Below, piece by piece: positions 44,934 through 57,067 of a stretch of 64,000 nt of DNA. The stretch is from Petunia secreta. Its lineage: Eukaryota > Streptophyta > Magnoliopsida > Solanales > Solanaceae. The notes under the pieces are model-generated. The model did no database searches and was not told the origin of the DNA. It worked only from the letters and a program-made list of their open reading frames with translations. Where the stretch lies: NCBI GenBank assembly GCA_029990175.1, contig JARKIP010000064.1, positions 11,798,001-11,862,000 of the forward strand, written 5' to 3'. Each line of letters begins with the position of its first letter. Positions within the stretch are counted from its first letter, which is position 1. A program made the position numbers and the translations under genes.

Positions 44934-46352
44934 CTAATTTCTATGGTCGCTAAAGTACCAATAAAGATTTGGTGCTTGATCAACAGAGTAAATATTGCAA
45001 GAATCCTCTGTAGTAAGAGCATTTTGCTCCTCCATTCTCCCAATTACTTGCTGCTGATAATTAGCACTCATTGATGTAGAACTTGCTCTTGGATCCAACA
45101 ACTGAGTGTAAGTTGTGGAAGACAATGACAAGTGATCCAAAGCTGTACTATAAGATGGTACTTTAGGCATTAATGGCTGGTAATTGAGACTATTATTGTA
45201 ATTTTCTTCATTCATCACTCCACTTGAATCACTATCTGATGAACCATCTTTTGAATCCACAAAATCTGTCATCTTGTTGTTCACTTCATAGTTTCTGGTG
45301 TTCAATTCAAGAATTTCTTGAGGCCTTTGAAATGGGGATGAATTTTCCTCTCCAAGCTTCTTTTTTAATCCTTTTAGCTGCAATTTAGAACACCCGCAAT
45401 TCAGAATGAAGGTGATCTAATTATATGTATACATTTCGAATTATTTTTGCATATACATACATAATTCGAGTCGAAAGTTACGAGAACCCTTCTTATATAT
45501 ACTAGAATATAAAAATCAAGAAATATGGAAAAATAATGAAGGTTTACCTCAGTAATCAACCCTTCTTTCTCTTGTTCAACTTTGGTATAATTAAGCTGAA
45601 GAGCATCATAATTGGCCTTGAGAATGTTATAATCTCTTTCTAATTGCTTGGTCTTCCACCTGGCTCTACGATTTTGAAACCAAATTGCAATTTGTCTTGG
45701 TTGCAGGCCTAATTCTTGTGCTATTTTCACCTTTCTCTCAGGGTCAAGTTTGTTGTCAACTTCAAATATTTTCTCCAGTGCTTGCACTTGATCTACTCTT
45801 AGCCTCCTTTTCTTCCCTGTTATACATCCACTCTCTTCTATCCCATCTTCATCTTCCAATCCATCTAACATTGCCTGAAACTCACTGTTATATGCCAAAT
45901 TATCCTTCATATTTTTCTCTGCAACATAACACAAAAATATAATTAAAAAATGAAGAAAAAATATCAATTTTCTTGAAAGTTCAGCGATCATACGCGAAAT
46001 TTATCCGCTTTTAGCGTCAAAACCACCAGCTCAAAATTAAGAGGATAAAAAATAAAAAATTTAACTTATATACACTGATAACGTAACGAATTACTATGGG
46101 TGTATATTTTTAACATGGTGTAGCAGGAAAGTTTCCTTATTTTTCAGGTTATATACAATCGTTTAGGTGACTTCACAGTGTAAAATAGGTTACACTATCG
46201 AAGTATAGAATTTAAACTCAAAAACAAAAAGAAAGTATCCCCTTATTTAGAGGCTTTGCAGGCATTGGATTAAAAAATAATCAATAGGAATTACCTTCTG
46301 GTGGATAAAGCAATTTGCCAGAAGAATCTGAGAAACTGTACCTCTTCATCAT
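44934..46352 (-). CDS. HD-Zip class I homeobox-leucine zipper transcription factor (ATHB5/6/16-like)
   Basis: Three exons on the minus strand: 46352-46295, 45918-45548 and 45377-44934, with GT/AG introns, encoding 290 residues (Arabidopsis ATHB6 has a similar length). The N-terminus is MMKRYSFSDSSGKLLYPPEE. The homeodomain starts near KKRRLRVDQVQALEKIFEVD and includes the invariant helix 3 IWFQNRRARWKTKQ. A leucine zipper follows directly with heptad positions L-L-L-V-L-L. The C-terminus is Ser/Asn-rich and ends NLYWYFSDHRN, an aromatic-acidic motif like the activation motif of class I members. Such factors bind pseudopalindromic CAATNATTG sites as dimers in the nucleus and act in ABA, light or development responses; which applies here cannot be told. 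The first exon is too short to appear as an ORF; it was found from the ATGATGAAG start and the frame across the splice. It is the only intact host gene seen. Confidence 0.93.
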
Positions 46353-46659
46353 GATAGATATATAGTTCTTCTTCTTAATTCTTTGGTTTATACAAAGCTA
46401 ATATTCTTAAAGAAAGTATAGTAGTACTAAAGAACCATCAACTATTTCTTCAGTGTTATGGCCGTGTTAGAATAGAAGAAGTTTGAGCTAATACAAGAAA
46501 ATTAAAGATGTGGATATAGATAAAAGTAAGAAAAGGGCGAACTCAATACCAACAAAGGTTCAAATAAAAGGTACTATACTAACAAATTAAAGGGAGTTGC
46601 TTTTCATCATTAACCAATCAACCCAATAAAATAGGAAAAGGAGGAGGAGGAGAGAAATA

Positions 46660-46700
46660 GAGACTCTGAGTGAGAGAGATATAAAGAGTTTATATGGTTC
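46660..46700 (-). promoter_or_regulatory. Possible core promoter of the HD-Zip gene
   Basis: The minus strand has CATATAAACTC with TATAAA at 46694-46689. Transcription from about 30 bp downstream would give a 5' leader of roughly 310 nt that includes a CT-rich stretch (CTCCTCCTCCTCC near 46640), common in plant leaders. This is inference only. Confidence 0.35.
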
Positions 46701-49700
46701 TTTTTATCTTAGGTATGGACCAGCAGTGCAGTAATTTGATTTATGCTTCCCAGCTATATATCTTCTTTTAATGATGTGAGATGACTTTATATTTTGACAA
46801 TTACTTTCTTTTTCTCATTCTTTTTATTTCTTTCTTTTGCTTTTGTGACTTTCTATTGGGAGTTTTGAATCCAATTGTCCAATTGGCTCCAGAAAAGTCC
46901 AACTGTATAGTATTTTCAAAACTTATTATAGTCTCCTCTACAAATTATCTCCTCATGCAAGCAAGCTTCCCAAGTACTATATGACAATCAACAAATTGTT
47001 TTGCAACATACATAATTTTTCTCTTTTAATAATATCTCCATTTGCTAGAGGATCTTGGTGAATTTCGGGATTTTGTAATTGATCTTAAAGCTTTTTAGTG
47101 GAAGAATATACGTCTCCATGAATCTGGTCATGTAAGAGGTATGACATGTGGGTTGATAAAATCTGATTGTTAAGTGCAAAAATATGAAGAAACGGGCTCA
47201 TTATCTAAACTACACATCATAGATACAGATTAATAAACTAAGTAAAAACGTACATGAAGAAAAGCGATCACTGTAGGAGGATTCTTTTACTGTTTGTCAA
47301 CAATGCAGAGGGTTGATACTCTTTTCTCATTGAATATTCTGTTTACACGCCTAGCTAGCTCTTGGTAATGTCATCAGTTTTTATTCAACTATGTATAATA
47401 ACATATCCTGCAATTAGGTTTATGTGGTGCTAATTAAGTAGTAACTACTAAGTAGTAGCAATATTTTGAGACTCTGTGAAAAAGCTACACAAAAATGAAA
47501 TCCAAGAAAAATTAAACACAAAATAAGTTTTACTGATGTCATCATAAGAGACAATGCAGAAGAAACTACAGTGTTTTGCAAATTTGTGACAGTGTCCACA
47601 TCTAACCACTGGATCATCCATCCTAGATGAGCTAGAGAGCTAGCTAGCTCTCACTTACTTATACAATGAAAGAGTTTAATTTATATATATTGAATTGATT
47701 GTGTTAAAAATGTATATTACATGAAACCTAAAGGATAACTCTAATTAAGTAATTGTCCATAAAATATTGTTGTTATTGTAATACTAAAGTAAGTTGTCTC
47801 TGTTACTACGTGTTAAAATATGCGGATCATATATAGTGCAACAAAAAATTACACGATCAATGTATAAGTTTAATTCGTACTGAAAATTTTACATATGTGT
47901 ATACACAAAGCCAGAGAGGAAGGAAGGTGGGTGGTTGGATGGCAGAAAACAAGCAAAGCTGTTGAGTCCAGGCTGTAGGCATGGCTAAGGCAGCAGGGAG
48001 AGAGAATCAATGGTGTGGCTATATATGTGAGAGCAGAATTGGCTACGTCGTCAACCTCTCTGCCAAAAAAGTAAAAAAAGAATTCTGATGCTGGCAACTA
48101 ACTTCTCACGTGGTGTGTTTCCTTTCTCTATACATTGTTTCCAACTTAGGAGACCTGCAATTCATCACATGCATCCCCTTCCCACTCTTCTTTAATTCTA
48201 CTACTAGTATTCATTTTCCAACAATGGAATTTGTATTTCCATGGGCATTTTGTTGTATACTAATTTATAGTAATATTCTTTGTCCAGCTTTTTTCTATTT
48301 CTTCTGTTGCGTCACCATCTGTTAAAAAAAAGGACTAGGTTCATGACTATTTTCCACCAGTACCAGGTTCTAAATCCGTTCATTAATTTCGATCGACTTG
48401 AGGAGGTGGTTTTGCAAAAAATCATACTCCTGCTTAATACTAAATTGAATTTTATTTACTCCATATACTATCAAATTAGTAAAAGAAATTTCATATTATC
48501 ACGTTACTTGAAAAATAAGTACTACATTTTACAAGCGATTGCTTCTTGTAATTGAAATAAGCTACCTAGAAAGATAATGAAACAAACACATGCTACACCA
48601 ATAAAAAATTCCATTGATGGTGTAACTATTAGTGTATATAAATTAAATTTACGAAAATCTTAGCATAGATCGATAGTTATTGAATTACGATAGTTTGAAG
48701 CTTTTGGGTATAGGTTCTGGCATGGTCGTAAACAGCTGAAGGTAATGGGTCCAATAGGGACAGAGGAGGCACCTAACAATTGACCACTAGCCTTGCTCAA
48801 AAGACACCATTTCTACTGTGGATGACTTCTAGTACTAGGGTTTTCTTTTTATTCAACTACCCTACGTTATTAGACGTGGTTGTATTTTGACTTTAATTCT
48901 TACCCTTCCTTCATGCACCAACTACTATTAATTTTATTTCTTTCATTTTTCTCGGACTCTTTTTCAACCCAAAAGTTGCAATAGAAAACTCGATGTGTGT
49001 ATTTCAATCTCAAAATAAAAAAGAAGAATTTTGGTATGCACTGACCGCAAGCATAAAATTAGCCAGTTTCATAACAATATCCCAACTTATGGGACTGACG
49101 CATGATTCTTATTGTTGTATGAGAAATTCTCGATCGTTAATACTAACAAGTGCATCATATCAAAGTTTGTCGAAGCTTTACCTAATATTAGATAGATCAT
49201 TTTAATGTCTTGCGCAACCTGTATTGAACGAAAATCACGACAGTATTATAGGTGTACTATTGTGCGAATCTTCCAAAGCACTAAATTTTAGCTCGAAACT
49301 AGGCTTACCGATACTTGTGTACGTATACACTTGCATGGAAAACGATGACAATTCCATCTAACACAGTTATGTCTATATTGTACGTGCAATCGTGTCATGC
49401 ATCAGTAAATATATATTAAAGACTCTGTATATTCTAATTCTCCTAACAATTTGATCAAATGGTTATGCCATTGGCAGAAATATAAATTTCCACGAAAATG
49501 TAAGCGCAAGAGGAGGGATTTTGAGATGTTATATTCGAGAAGGGGTACGGAATTGAACCCAAACTTGGAATGTTCGTATACTAATCACAGTCCTGAGCAT
49601 ACTTTGGGAAACTGTCTTTAGAAACTTGATCATGGATTGTACAAGGAAATAGAATATCCACCTATATATAGTATTGTAACCCTACATATGAAAGGAAGAT

Positions 49701-49949
49701 TGCACAGGTGATCAGCGACATTCTTAACGAACAAATCATATATATTGAAATTCTTTTGGAGAAAAACATTTTTATGGTTCTAAGGAATTACTACTAGTTT
49801 CAACATCTGATTTCTCGTGTAGACATCAGTTCATTTATGGTAACTTCTTTACCTTGCTCAATCGAAAAGATATAATGCATATGAAATCATAATATTGATG
49901 TCTCATTGGAAAAACAAAATGAGTCACGTAAACATTGCCCAACTTTAAC
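46701..49949. other. Intergenic DNA upstream of the HD-Zip gene
   Basis: AT-rich, with no coding sequence I can support. A short palindromic run GAGAGCTAGCTAGCTCTC lies at 47634-47651. The promoter and upstream control region of the HD-Zip gene should lie in the first part. Confidence 0.5.
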
Positions 49950-50766
49950 GGAATCAATTTACCATTTATCTTTGTCGAATGCCCAAAAGCAGGAAAGGAT
50001 ATATGGGATCCATTAAATCTTTCTCCTCCACAAGATCTTCCTAATTGGATAAGATCTAGATCTTTGTCGCAAAAAAGGGGCTACGATGAACTTTAAAGGT
50101 ATTACTTTAGAAAAATAGATTCCATTTGCTCTATGGAATATTTAAAAAAATAAGAATAAAAATATCTTTGAAAATAACTCCCTTCCTGTGAGTGGTAATA
50201 TAATCGCATCTCAAGCAGCTGAATATTTCTACGTTAAATCAACTGCTAGAAAAAAGGATACGCCAAATGTCACTTATATTAAATGACATTCCCCCGATGA
50301 AGGTTTTTATAAATTGAACACAGATGGAGCTTTCAACAAAACATCAGGAGCTGGAGGAACAGGAGGACTCATTCGAGATTCTCAAGGAACTTGGAAGATA
50401 GGATTCACAAAGTTATGCTGAAATCAATCCCCTATATCAAGGGCTAACTATGACAAAGTCATATAATCTCATGTTGTTACAAGTTGAAGTTGATTCAAAC
50501 ATTTTAACGCTAATGTTGGAAGGAACAAATGAGACATATTCTAATATTTATATGATTGCAAGTCCATACTGTCTGACTTAGGATGTGCAGAAGTCAAGCA
50601 TATATATAGAGAAGCGAATTTTGTAGCTGACTTACTATCTCAATATGGTTGTAATGCTTCTCAAGACTCTCTAGTTTACCTTAATTATGTTCCATCTTTT
50701 TTTATGGTTGAGCTGGATTATGATTCCTCTTCTCTACTCAGGAAAAGAAAAGGAAAACTTTTATAA
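49950..50766 (+). pseudogene. LINE-derived zinc-binding RT tail and RNase H-like domain, decayed
   Basis: Fragments in shifting frames: ESIYHLFVECPKAGKDIW (zf-RVT type) near 49950-50010, IPFALWNIWKNRN-like near 50128, then PDEGFYKLNTDGAFNKTSGA with GGTGGLIRDSQGTW (RNase H-like RVT_3; first catalytic Asp in NTDG) near 50300-50400, and YREANFVADLLSQYG near 50610 (the conserved HxxREANxxAD block). The sequence ends with a stop at 50766. Several stops and frameshifts are present. It is the 3' end of an L1-type LINE or a derived RNase H gene. Confidence 0.75.
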
Positions 50767-50808
50767 TATTGATCAGTCATGATATATATTAACTATGCTC
50801 TCATTAGC

Positions 50809-50846
<38 letters not shown>

Positions 50847-51515
50847 CTGTATGAGGTCCGATATCCATGACTATATTAGTTGTTTAGTTCTTTTTGCTTC
50901 CTGTGTGTGTAATAGAGAGATCTAGATCTCATCTCGTAAGAGATATAGTTTATAAGGCGGTACAGTTGACTTTGTTTTCTTTTACTAGTATACATTTAAC
51001 ATGTCGCGGCTCGTTTTTAACACTATAACTTAAACATTCTGCAGATAAATCAACCCAAAAATATACTTGTTAAGTTTGAAGGTAATAGGGCTTTTTCCAT
51101 TGGGAAAAAAAGGAAAATAAAAGATAAAACTAATCTAGCAAGTTGGGGTCAGAAAAAGTTTGATTGTTTTATTAAAAAATAATTTAACTTTAAACTTTCA
51201 ATTTTAATGTCATAATTAATACCACAAATTTTAAAAGTTCTACAGTTACATAAATATATATGCTATGTTCAAGATATCACAAATTTCAAAAGTTTTCATT
51301 TCTTTACTAAACTCCACGTTGTGTCAAATTGTATCACTTAAATTCAAATGGAAGGAGCTGTCTTTTCACAAACTAAATTTATTCTAAAATTTTAACCCTC
51401 CAGAAGTAAGAATTGATTTATTTCAAACTTATCCCTACTATTCCAATTAATGGAGCGTCTATTAGTAAGCTAAATGTTTAAGATAAGCGACAATTTAACA
51501 AATCCATCTTATAAC
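50767..51515. other. Intergenic DNA with a (TA)n tract
   Basis: It contains (TA)n at 50812-50840 and no recognisable gene. Confidence 0.6.
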
Positions 51516-51520
51516 AAAAG

Positions 51521-52091
51521 TGTGTTGGCCTAAATCGAGGTAGGACAACAAATCGAATTTGTTTTGGAGTTGACTGATAATTTATTTGTATCGAAGTCGT
51601 ACTCGAGCTAAGATCGAATTTGAGCGGAACAAGAGCTTAGAAGAATAAATTAGATAGAAAGTAAACAAGACAAAGCTTGAGAATATAAATTGAATATCGT
51701 ATTTCTGGATTCCCTTCTTGGTTACAAACGAATCCTATTTATAATTGATGAAAAGTATAACGTTATAGCCATATAATAACTATGCTTTTATGGTCTTATT
51801 CCACATTTGATCCTGTTTGGCTCACGATTTTCTTCTTAAATGCCATAGCAACAGTCGACGGTTACAAAGACAAGGCCTCGTTTGGCGAGGTGTTATATTT
51901 GCTCGTGGACCATGTAGTTGTGCTGATATTTCCAAACTTGGTGCTTAGGACTCATTTTTTCTCATTCCTCGAGATGGCTTTTCGAGGTGGAGGGTCAAGT
52001 CGCTTTCCCTCGTAGGTTCGCCTCAGGAGGTAGGCCCCATATCAGGTCTTGTGCCCTTGCACGAGGCCTCGGTGATTTTTCATCCAATACA
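51521..52091 (-). repeat. 3' LTR of element C (571 bp)
   Basis: It starts TGTGTTGGCC and ends CATCCAATACA on the plus strand. It is closely similar to 62647-63215, including the segment with GTCTTATTCCACATTTGATC. Confidence 0.85.
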
Positions 52092-52110
52092 GATAGTCCC
52101 CTACTCCTCG
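52092..52110 (-). other. Polypurine tract of element C
   Basis: The minus strand reads GAGTAGGGGACTATC directly before the LTR start TGTATTGG. Element D has GTGGGGGGACTATC at the same position. Confidence 0.65.
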
Positions 52111-52281
52111 AGGAGTTTTCATATCTGTCGAGGAGTGGAATGAATTTTAGGCGGGAAATCGACATGGCTGGTTTTGCACCGTAGAATTCAAAAGCGGCGG
52201 TTATCACTCCATATTCCCATCAATCACGTGTGGCAATCACTGATTGGGTGCGATTTCCTATTTTGCTTTCCCCAGGCAATT

Positions 52282-52286
52282 ATAAG
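52282..52286. repeat. Target site duplication ATAAG of the solo LTR, left copy
   Basis: ATAAG precedes TGTTGACACC at 52287 and recurs at 56897-56901 after TTCAACA. Confidence 0.9.
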
Positions 52287-55200
52287 TGTTGACACCCCAT
52301 TTTGTCCCGAAAGTGTTCAAATTAAAGGTTTAATTATTCTAAAATTAAAATTAATTTTTGAAATTAAAGGCAAATGCTTAATTTCAAATAAAGTGGCTAA
52401 AAGCGTAATGTGCAACCTTAATCTCAGTTGACCCTCGCAATTCCTCTACTTATCTATTAAAATCTAAAATTAGGGCTAATTTTGCTCTAAATCCCGAAGT
52501 CAGTCTATCTGTGCAAACACATATACAATACACATTATGCACACACCTCACCATTTCAGTCAACCCAATACCCACACACCCGGCCCAAATCCCCTCCTCA
52601 CTTCAGAAATCTCCAACCCGCGTAACCCAATTCCCTTTCCCCTCACCCGCGACCCGTTTCCTTCTTCCCTGACCCGCGATTGATCTCAGCTCCTAATCAG
52701 TCCAAAATCCAGGTCATATGGTCTCATTCTCCTTTTCCCTCTCACCAGTACAAGCTTAACCAATCTTGTCCGTTTGTTTTGAATGAGACTTAATCCGAGC
52801 CCTCAATCTTTCCAACATTCAATTTCCTTAGAGATAAGGATGAAATGGTCGGATCCCAAAAGGATGAGACTATTTCACCCTTGTCTCAAAAGGAAAAGGG
52901 TAAAATAGAGCAAGGTTGATTTGGAGATTTCAAAAGGAATCCGAAAACCCTAAATCCAGGTATATATTGATGTTTATGCTCATTTCTAGGGGGAGTTTTT
53001 TCTGGGGGGTTCTGAAAATTTTGATAACCAAAAAACAGCACAACGTAATACATAAGTTTTTAGTTTTAAAAAAAAAAAGTAGATAGCATTACTGTTTCGG
53101 TTTTTTTTTTACTGGAATTTGTTTGTGTTGTCGCTATATCGTTCGAGTCGTCGACCTCGCGCGAGTCGACACGCTTGTTCGAGTTCCATTTTCTTTGGAT
53201 CACTCGCCCTAGTTCACTGCACTGCAGCAGGTAATAATCTTTCTTTTATCTTTCAGTTTTCTAGATTATGAAATCTGCTTATGCGTATGGTTTGAAAGAA
53301 ATGTGATGCGTTGTAGCTTGTTTGGTTGAGCTAATATCAATCTGAGCATATTGTGGATGTCATAATGCATAGTATAGAGTTTTTCTCTTTAAAGGGTCAA
53401 TCTTTGCTTGCCTTAGTGTAAATAATAGCTTGCTGGTTCATCTACGCTTATGATTTAGTCCTTTTCTGGTTCCAAACATTGAAGATGGTTTATAGTTCTA
53501 AGTTTTAGTGAGTCGTTGTTTCTGGAAATATTCACAGGTTTTCACTTAATAACAATCATATTTTGTCACTTAAAAGATTCCTTTTATTTCTCTGGTTGCT
53601 TCTTTGGATATAAGTTAAGACCTTTCTTTGTCAAATGTCAAATGTGAAGCAGCAAGGTTGAGTAAAAAAATTAAATCTTTTTTGTTTGAATTCACTCAGT
53701 ATGTGGTATTCCTGATCCTTTATTTGCTCGAGAAGTTCTGGGAGGATGTGTTTGTTTGTGAGTGAGGTAGAGAGTTGTAGTTGTTAGGGAATCAGAGAAG
53801 TGTGCAACTGGTTTCAGGTTCTGTTCTCTGGTTGAAAGTTCAGGCAGGAGTAGGGGCTGTTCCATATTTGCTTGGGTGGTGTATTGGAACAGTGTGGGGT
53901 CTGTGAGAGCAAGTCCAGGTGCAGGTAAAGTGAGTTAGGGGATGCTTTGTGGTTTGAGTTGTGGTGCAGTAGCATAGGATCCTGGTTCCTGTTCAGGTTG
54001 TATGAAGGAGAAATGGAGAGGAGTCAGGGAGTGGTCTGGTATCTTAGGCTGCTTCAGGTTTTTTTTTTTGTTGTGATGAAGGCAGTGAAGAGTTGTTTGT
54101 GTTCTGTTCCAGGAGTAGTAGTAGGAGATGTGGGCAGTGAGGGAGTAGTAGAAGAGTTCAGGGTATTCTGGAGGAGTTCAGGTAGTAATAGGGTTCTGCG
54201 ATGGTATGTGGAAGGTCAGGAGCAGGGTGTTTGAAAATGTAGTTCTCTGGAGGTTTGTTTGGTGGATGCTTGAAGTAGAGAGAAAGGGAAAGGTCTTTAG
54301 AAGGGTTTCTGGGAAGTATGCAGGGTATCCTTTGCTTGGTCTCTGCCTGGGTATGGTCTGTATCTTAGGAATTAGTTTCAATTTTTTATCTCAGTCTTTC
54401 CTTGTCATTGCATGTGGTAGATCTGTAGGATTGTCTCTGAAATGTTTAAATCCTGTTTCCCATTAAGTTTCTATTCAATCTGCTTCTCGGTCCATAGCTT
54501 TAAGATCCAGCATCAGTATAGCTTATTCCTTCCCTGTTCCATTCTATTAAGGATGGTAAATAGTGCATTTTAGGTGTTTATTTCAGAGCAAATGTTTTAG
54601 AAAGTGACTTTTGACTGTCTAAGTAACTTGTTTAAATTTCAAATTATTAATTTGTGAAATTCTTGTTATATATTTGGTATTATGATTAAGTTGAGCGTGG
54701 ATCCTTCATGTTAACTTGTTAGTTTGGTTCGCTATTAGTTTGAAGTCAACTATATCCTAGAATAGAAGTCAAATATGCATGAGTTCTGATCTGTTCAAAT
54801 ATGCATAAGTTCTGATCTGTTTATGGTTTATCCCTGCCCATGTATTAGAATAAGCTTTGAGATGCTTTAGTCACTATGGTCCGAGTTAAATAAAGGAGAG
54901 GATTTAATTTATACTTGAAATCTTACTTAACTGAAATCGCATAAATGCCTTCTCTTTTAGAAGTTTATAAATTTGTACATGAGCATGATTGCGAATTGGC
55001 TTAGCTCATTAATTAGTTTAAATGGTAATAATAAGCTGAACGGTGCTTCTTTCTATTTGACGTTAAGACCGTTATACATGTTAACATAGTTATAACATGT
55101 TGTCTCGATTCAGAAACTAAAATACGTTGAGGAATTTCCAGTTGGTTTGTGGCTTTTGGTTATAAATTTCATTTGAAGTTAGAAATCTCATAAAATGCAG

Positions 55201-56896
55201 CGTGTATTTTAAAAAGGAAAATAGATTATTGGTTATGCGAATTTGTGTGATTCATGTCTCCATGAATAAGGAGTTTACTTGAGCTCAATAAACCTCACTC
55301 ATTTGTTAATGCATGTTTTAGATTAATTGTACATGCCATCTACTCATCTGATTTCATTTGGTTCAATTGAAATAATCGCTCTGCTTAGCTGTCCCCGTTC
55401 AAATTGCATAAAATTCCTTGTTCTCATAATGAAGTGACCTGTTTGTAAGCATTCTTTTTTTTATTTGTGGGTGATTGATCAGTTTGTTGGTTTTCAAGGC
55501 TATACGGCCAAATTGAAGTTCTGTTTTGCTATCCTTCATTAATCTGGTCGTTGGAGTTAGTGGTGTGTGTCCAGCTTCTGTCTTTTGTTCAGTTTATGAA
55601 GTTGCATTTTCTCTTCAACTTTTACTAATTCTTTATCTCCCTTGTTTTCCTTGGCATGAATACCACATTGGGACGAATTTGAGTTGCTAAACTCACAAAC
55701 TGGGTTGGTTGTCTGCATTGGGAAGTTATCTTGAACCGCTCCGCACTTTCGGGACTTGATATCCCCGAAAATGTAAGAAAAGAAAAAGTGAAAATTGCAA
55801 AGTCCAAGGCTCAGTGATGAGTTTGCGCTTCCGGGTTCTACTTTCTGAACTCTTTCTTTCCCGTCCTCTTTAGATAACATGTTTTAGGAGCCCTGTAGAA
55901 TAGAAATGGTATTTGAATTGTGAATAATTATTGTAAATTACTTAAGTTGTTTTATATGAATACTTTGTATCATTTCTTTGCGAATCGCCAATTTATTTAT
56001 GTATGTATAGAATCATTTGATCATTAATGAGTGCAAATAAAATTCGATTAAAATCGTACCCTACTCATAATTCGTATTTGAATCGCTTCTTTATTTATTA
56101 TATTAAATATTCAATTATTTATTTTTCTAATCTAAATTTATTTATTTAGTTAATCGATTAAATTTTGATCCTTTATTTATTTATTTACTTAATCTAATTT
56201 ATTTAATTTCAATTAATAATTTATTTAATCAATTAAATATTTATTCATTTATTTATTTAATTAATCAATTATTATTCATTTACTCCTTTATTTAATTAAA
56301 ATTGATAAGTATTCATTTATTTAATTAAGTTATTCATTTGCTTATGTATTTATCTATTTGTTCAATCAACTAATTAATTCTTTATTATTATCTAATTATT
56401 TATCTATTTTATTTTATTTAATTATCTAACTTCATTTAACCTTTACTTATTTTATTAATTAATTAATTAATTATTATTTCATTATTTATTTAATTAATCT
56501 TAAATTGGATCATTTATTTATCTAAGTATCGGCATAATTAAAATCTTATCTTATTTATATTATCTATTTATTTTTATTTAAAATTTATCCTAAATTGATT
56601 ATCGTTAAGTAAAATTCGTGAAAATCGCCGGATTAACCGCTTTTAGCGGATTTTCGAAAGTGCTCCCGTAATAAGGACCTTCTTTCGAATTTAATAGAAC
56701 CACTTACTCAGAATCTCTGATTTTAATTTAATTTCTGTTAAATAAAGAATAAATTGCACTCTTTAGTTAACTTAGGTTCCTAATAATCCTTAAATTAGGT
56801 GGCGACTCCAAAGAAAACCCTTTGGAATCCCATTTTGTTGAAATATACCCGAAACCTATCTTTTCTTAAAGAAAGGGTAATTTTTGGGGTTCAACA
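52287..56896 (+). mobile_element. Solo LTR of the family A Ogre-like element (4610 bp)
   Basis: The ends TGTTGACACCCCATTTTG and GGGGTTCAACA are the reverse complement of the LTR ends at 2596-7280, and ATAAG duplications flank it. It contains the same landmarks in opposite orientation: a TATA-like TATATATTGA (52961), a GT/AG-rich middle (53700-54400) and an ATTT-rich block (about 55990-56590). No internal region or second LTR is attached, so it arose by recombination between the two LTRs of a full element. ORFs such as 53947-54234 and 55557-55880 have no homologous support as genes. Confidence 0.9.
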
Positions 56897-56901
56897 ATAA
56901 G
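56897..56901. repeat. Target site duplication ATAAG, right copy
   Basis: It matches 52282-52286. Confidence 0.9.
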
Positions 56902-56915
56902 CATGGCGCCTTAAC

Positions 56916-56925
56916 CTATATATAG
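56916..56925 (+). promoter_or_regulatory. TATA-like box of the antisense Transposase_28 gene
   Basis: CTATATATAG lies about 145 bp before the ATG at 57068 and 15 bp right of the solo-LTR target duplication. A CT-rich leader (CTCTTCTTCTTCTTCATG) follows. It is antisense to the gag-pro genes of the same element. Confidence 0.45.
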
Positions 56926-57067
56926 TTACGGCTCTTCTTCTTCTTCATGTATCTTCTTGCTCTTAACAGTAAAAAACTCCTTGAATTTTATTCTCTTGTT
57001 GTCCATGAATTTTTAAGAAAAGTCTCAGCCAAATTCACCAACTTCTTCTCTTTCTTTAGTCGACATC

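Noticed and set aside
47634..47651. GAGAGCTAGCTAGCTCTC palindrome as a terminator or microRNA stem
   Set aside because: Too short and isolated; no supporting context in a plant intergenic region.
53947..54466. Overlapping ORFs in the solo LTR (95 and 86 codons)
   Set aside because: They lie in the GT/AG-rich LTR middle, have no motif and are not preserved in the LTR at 2596-7280.
55557..55880. 107-codon minus-strand ORF in the solo LTR
   Set aside because: LTR sequence without a recognised domain; the equivalent region near 3779-3961 is not open over the same length.
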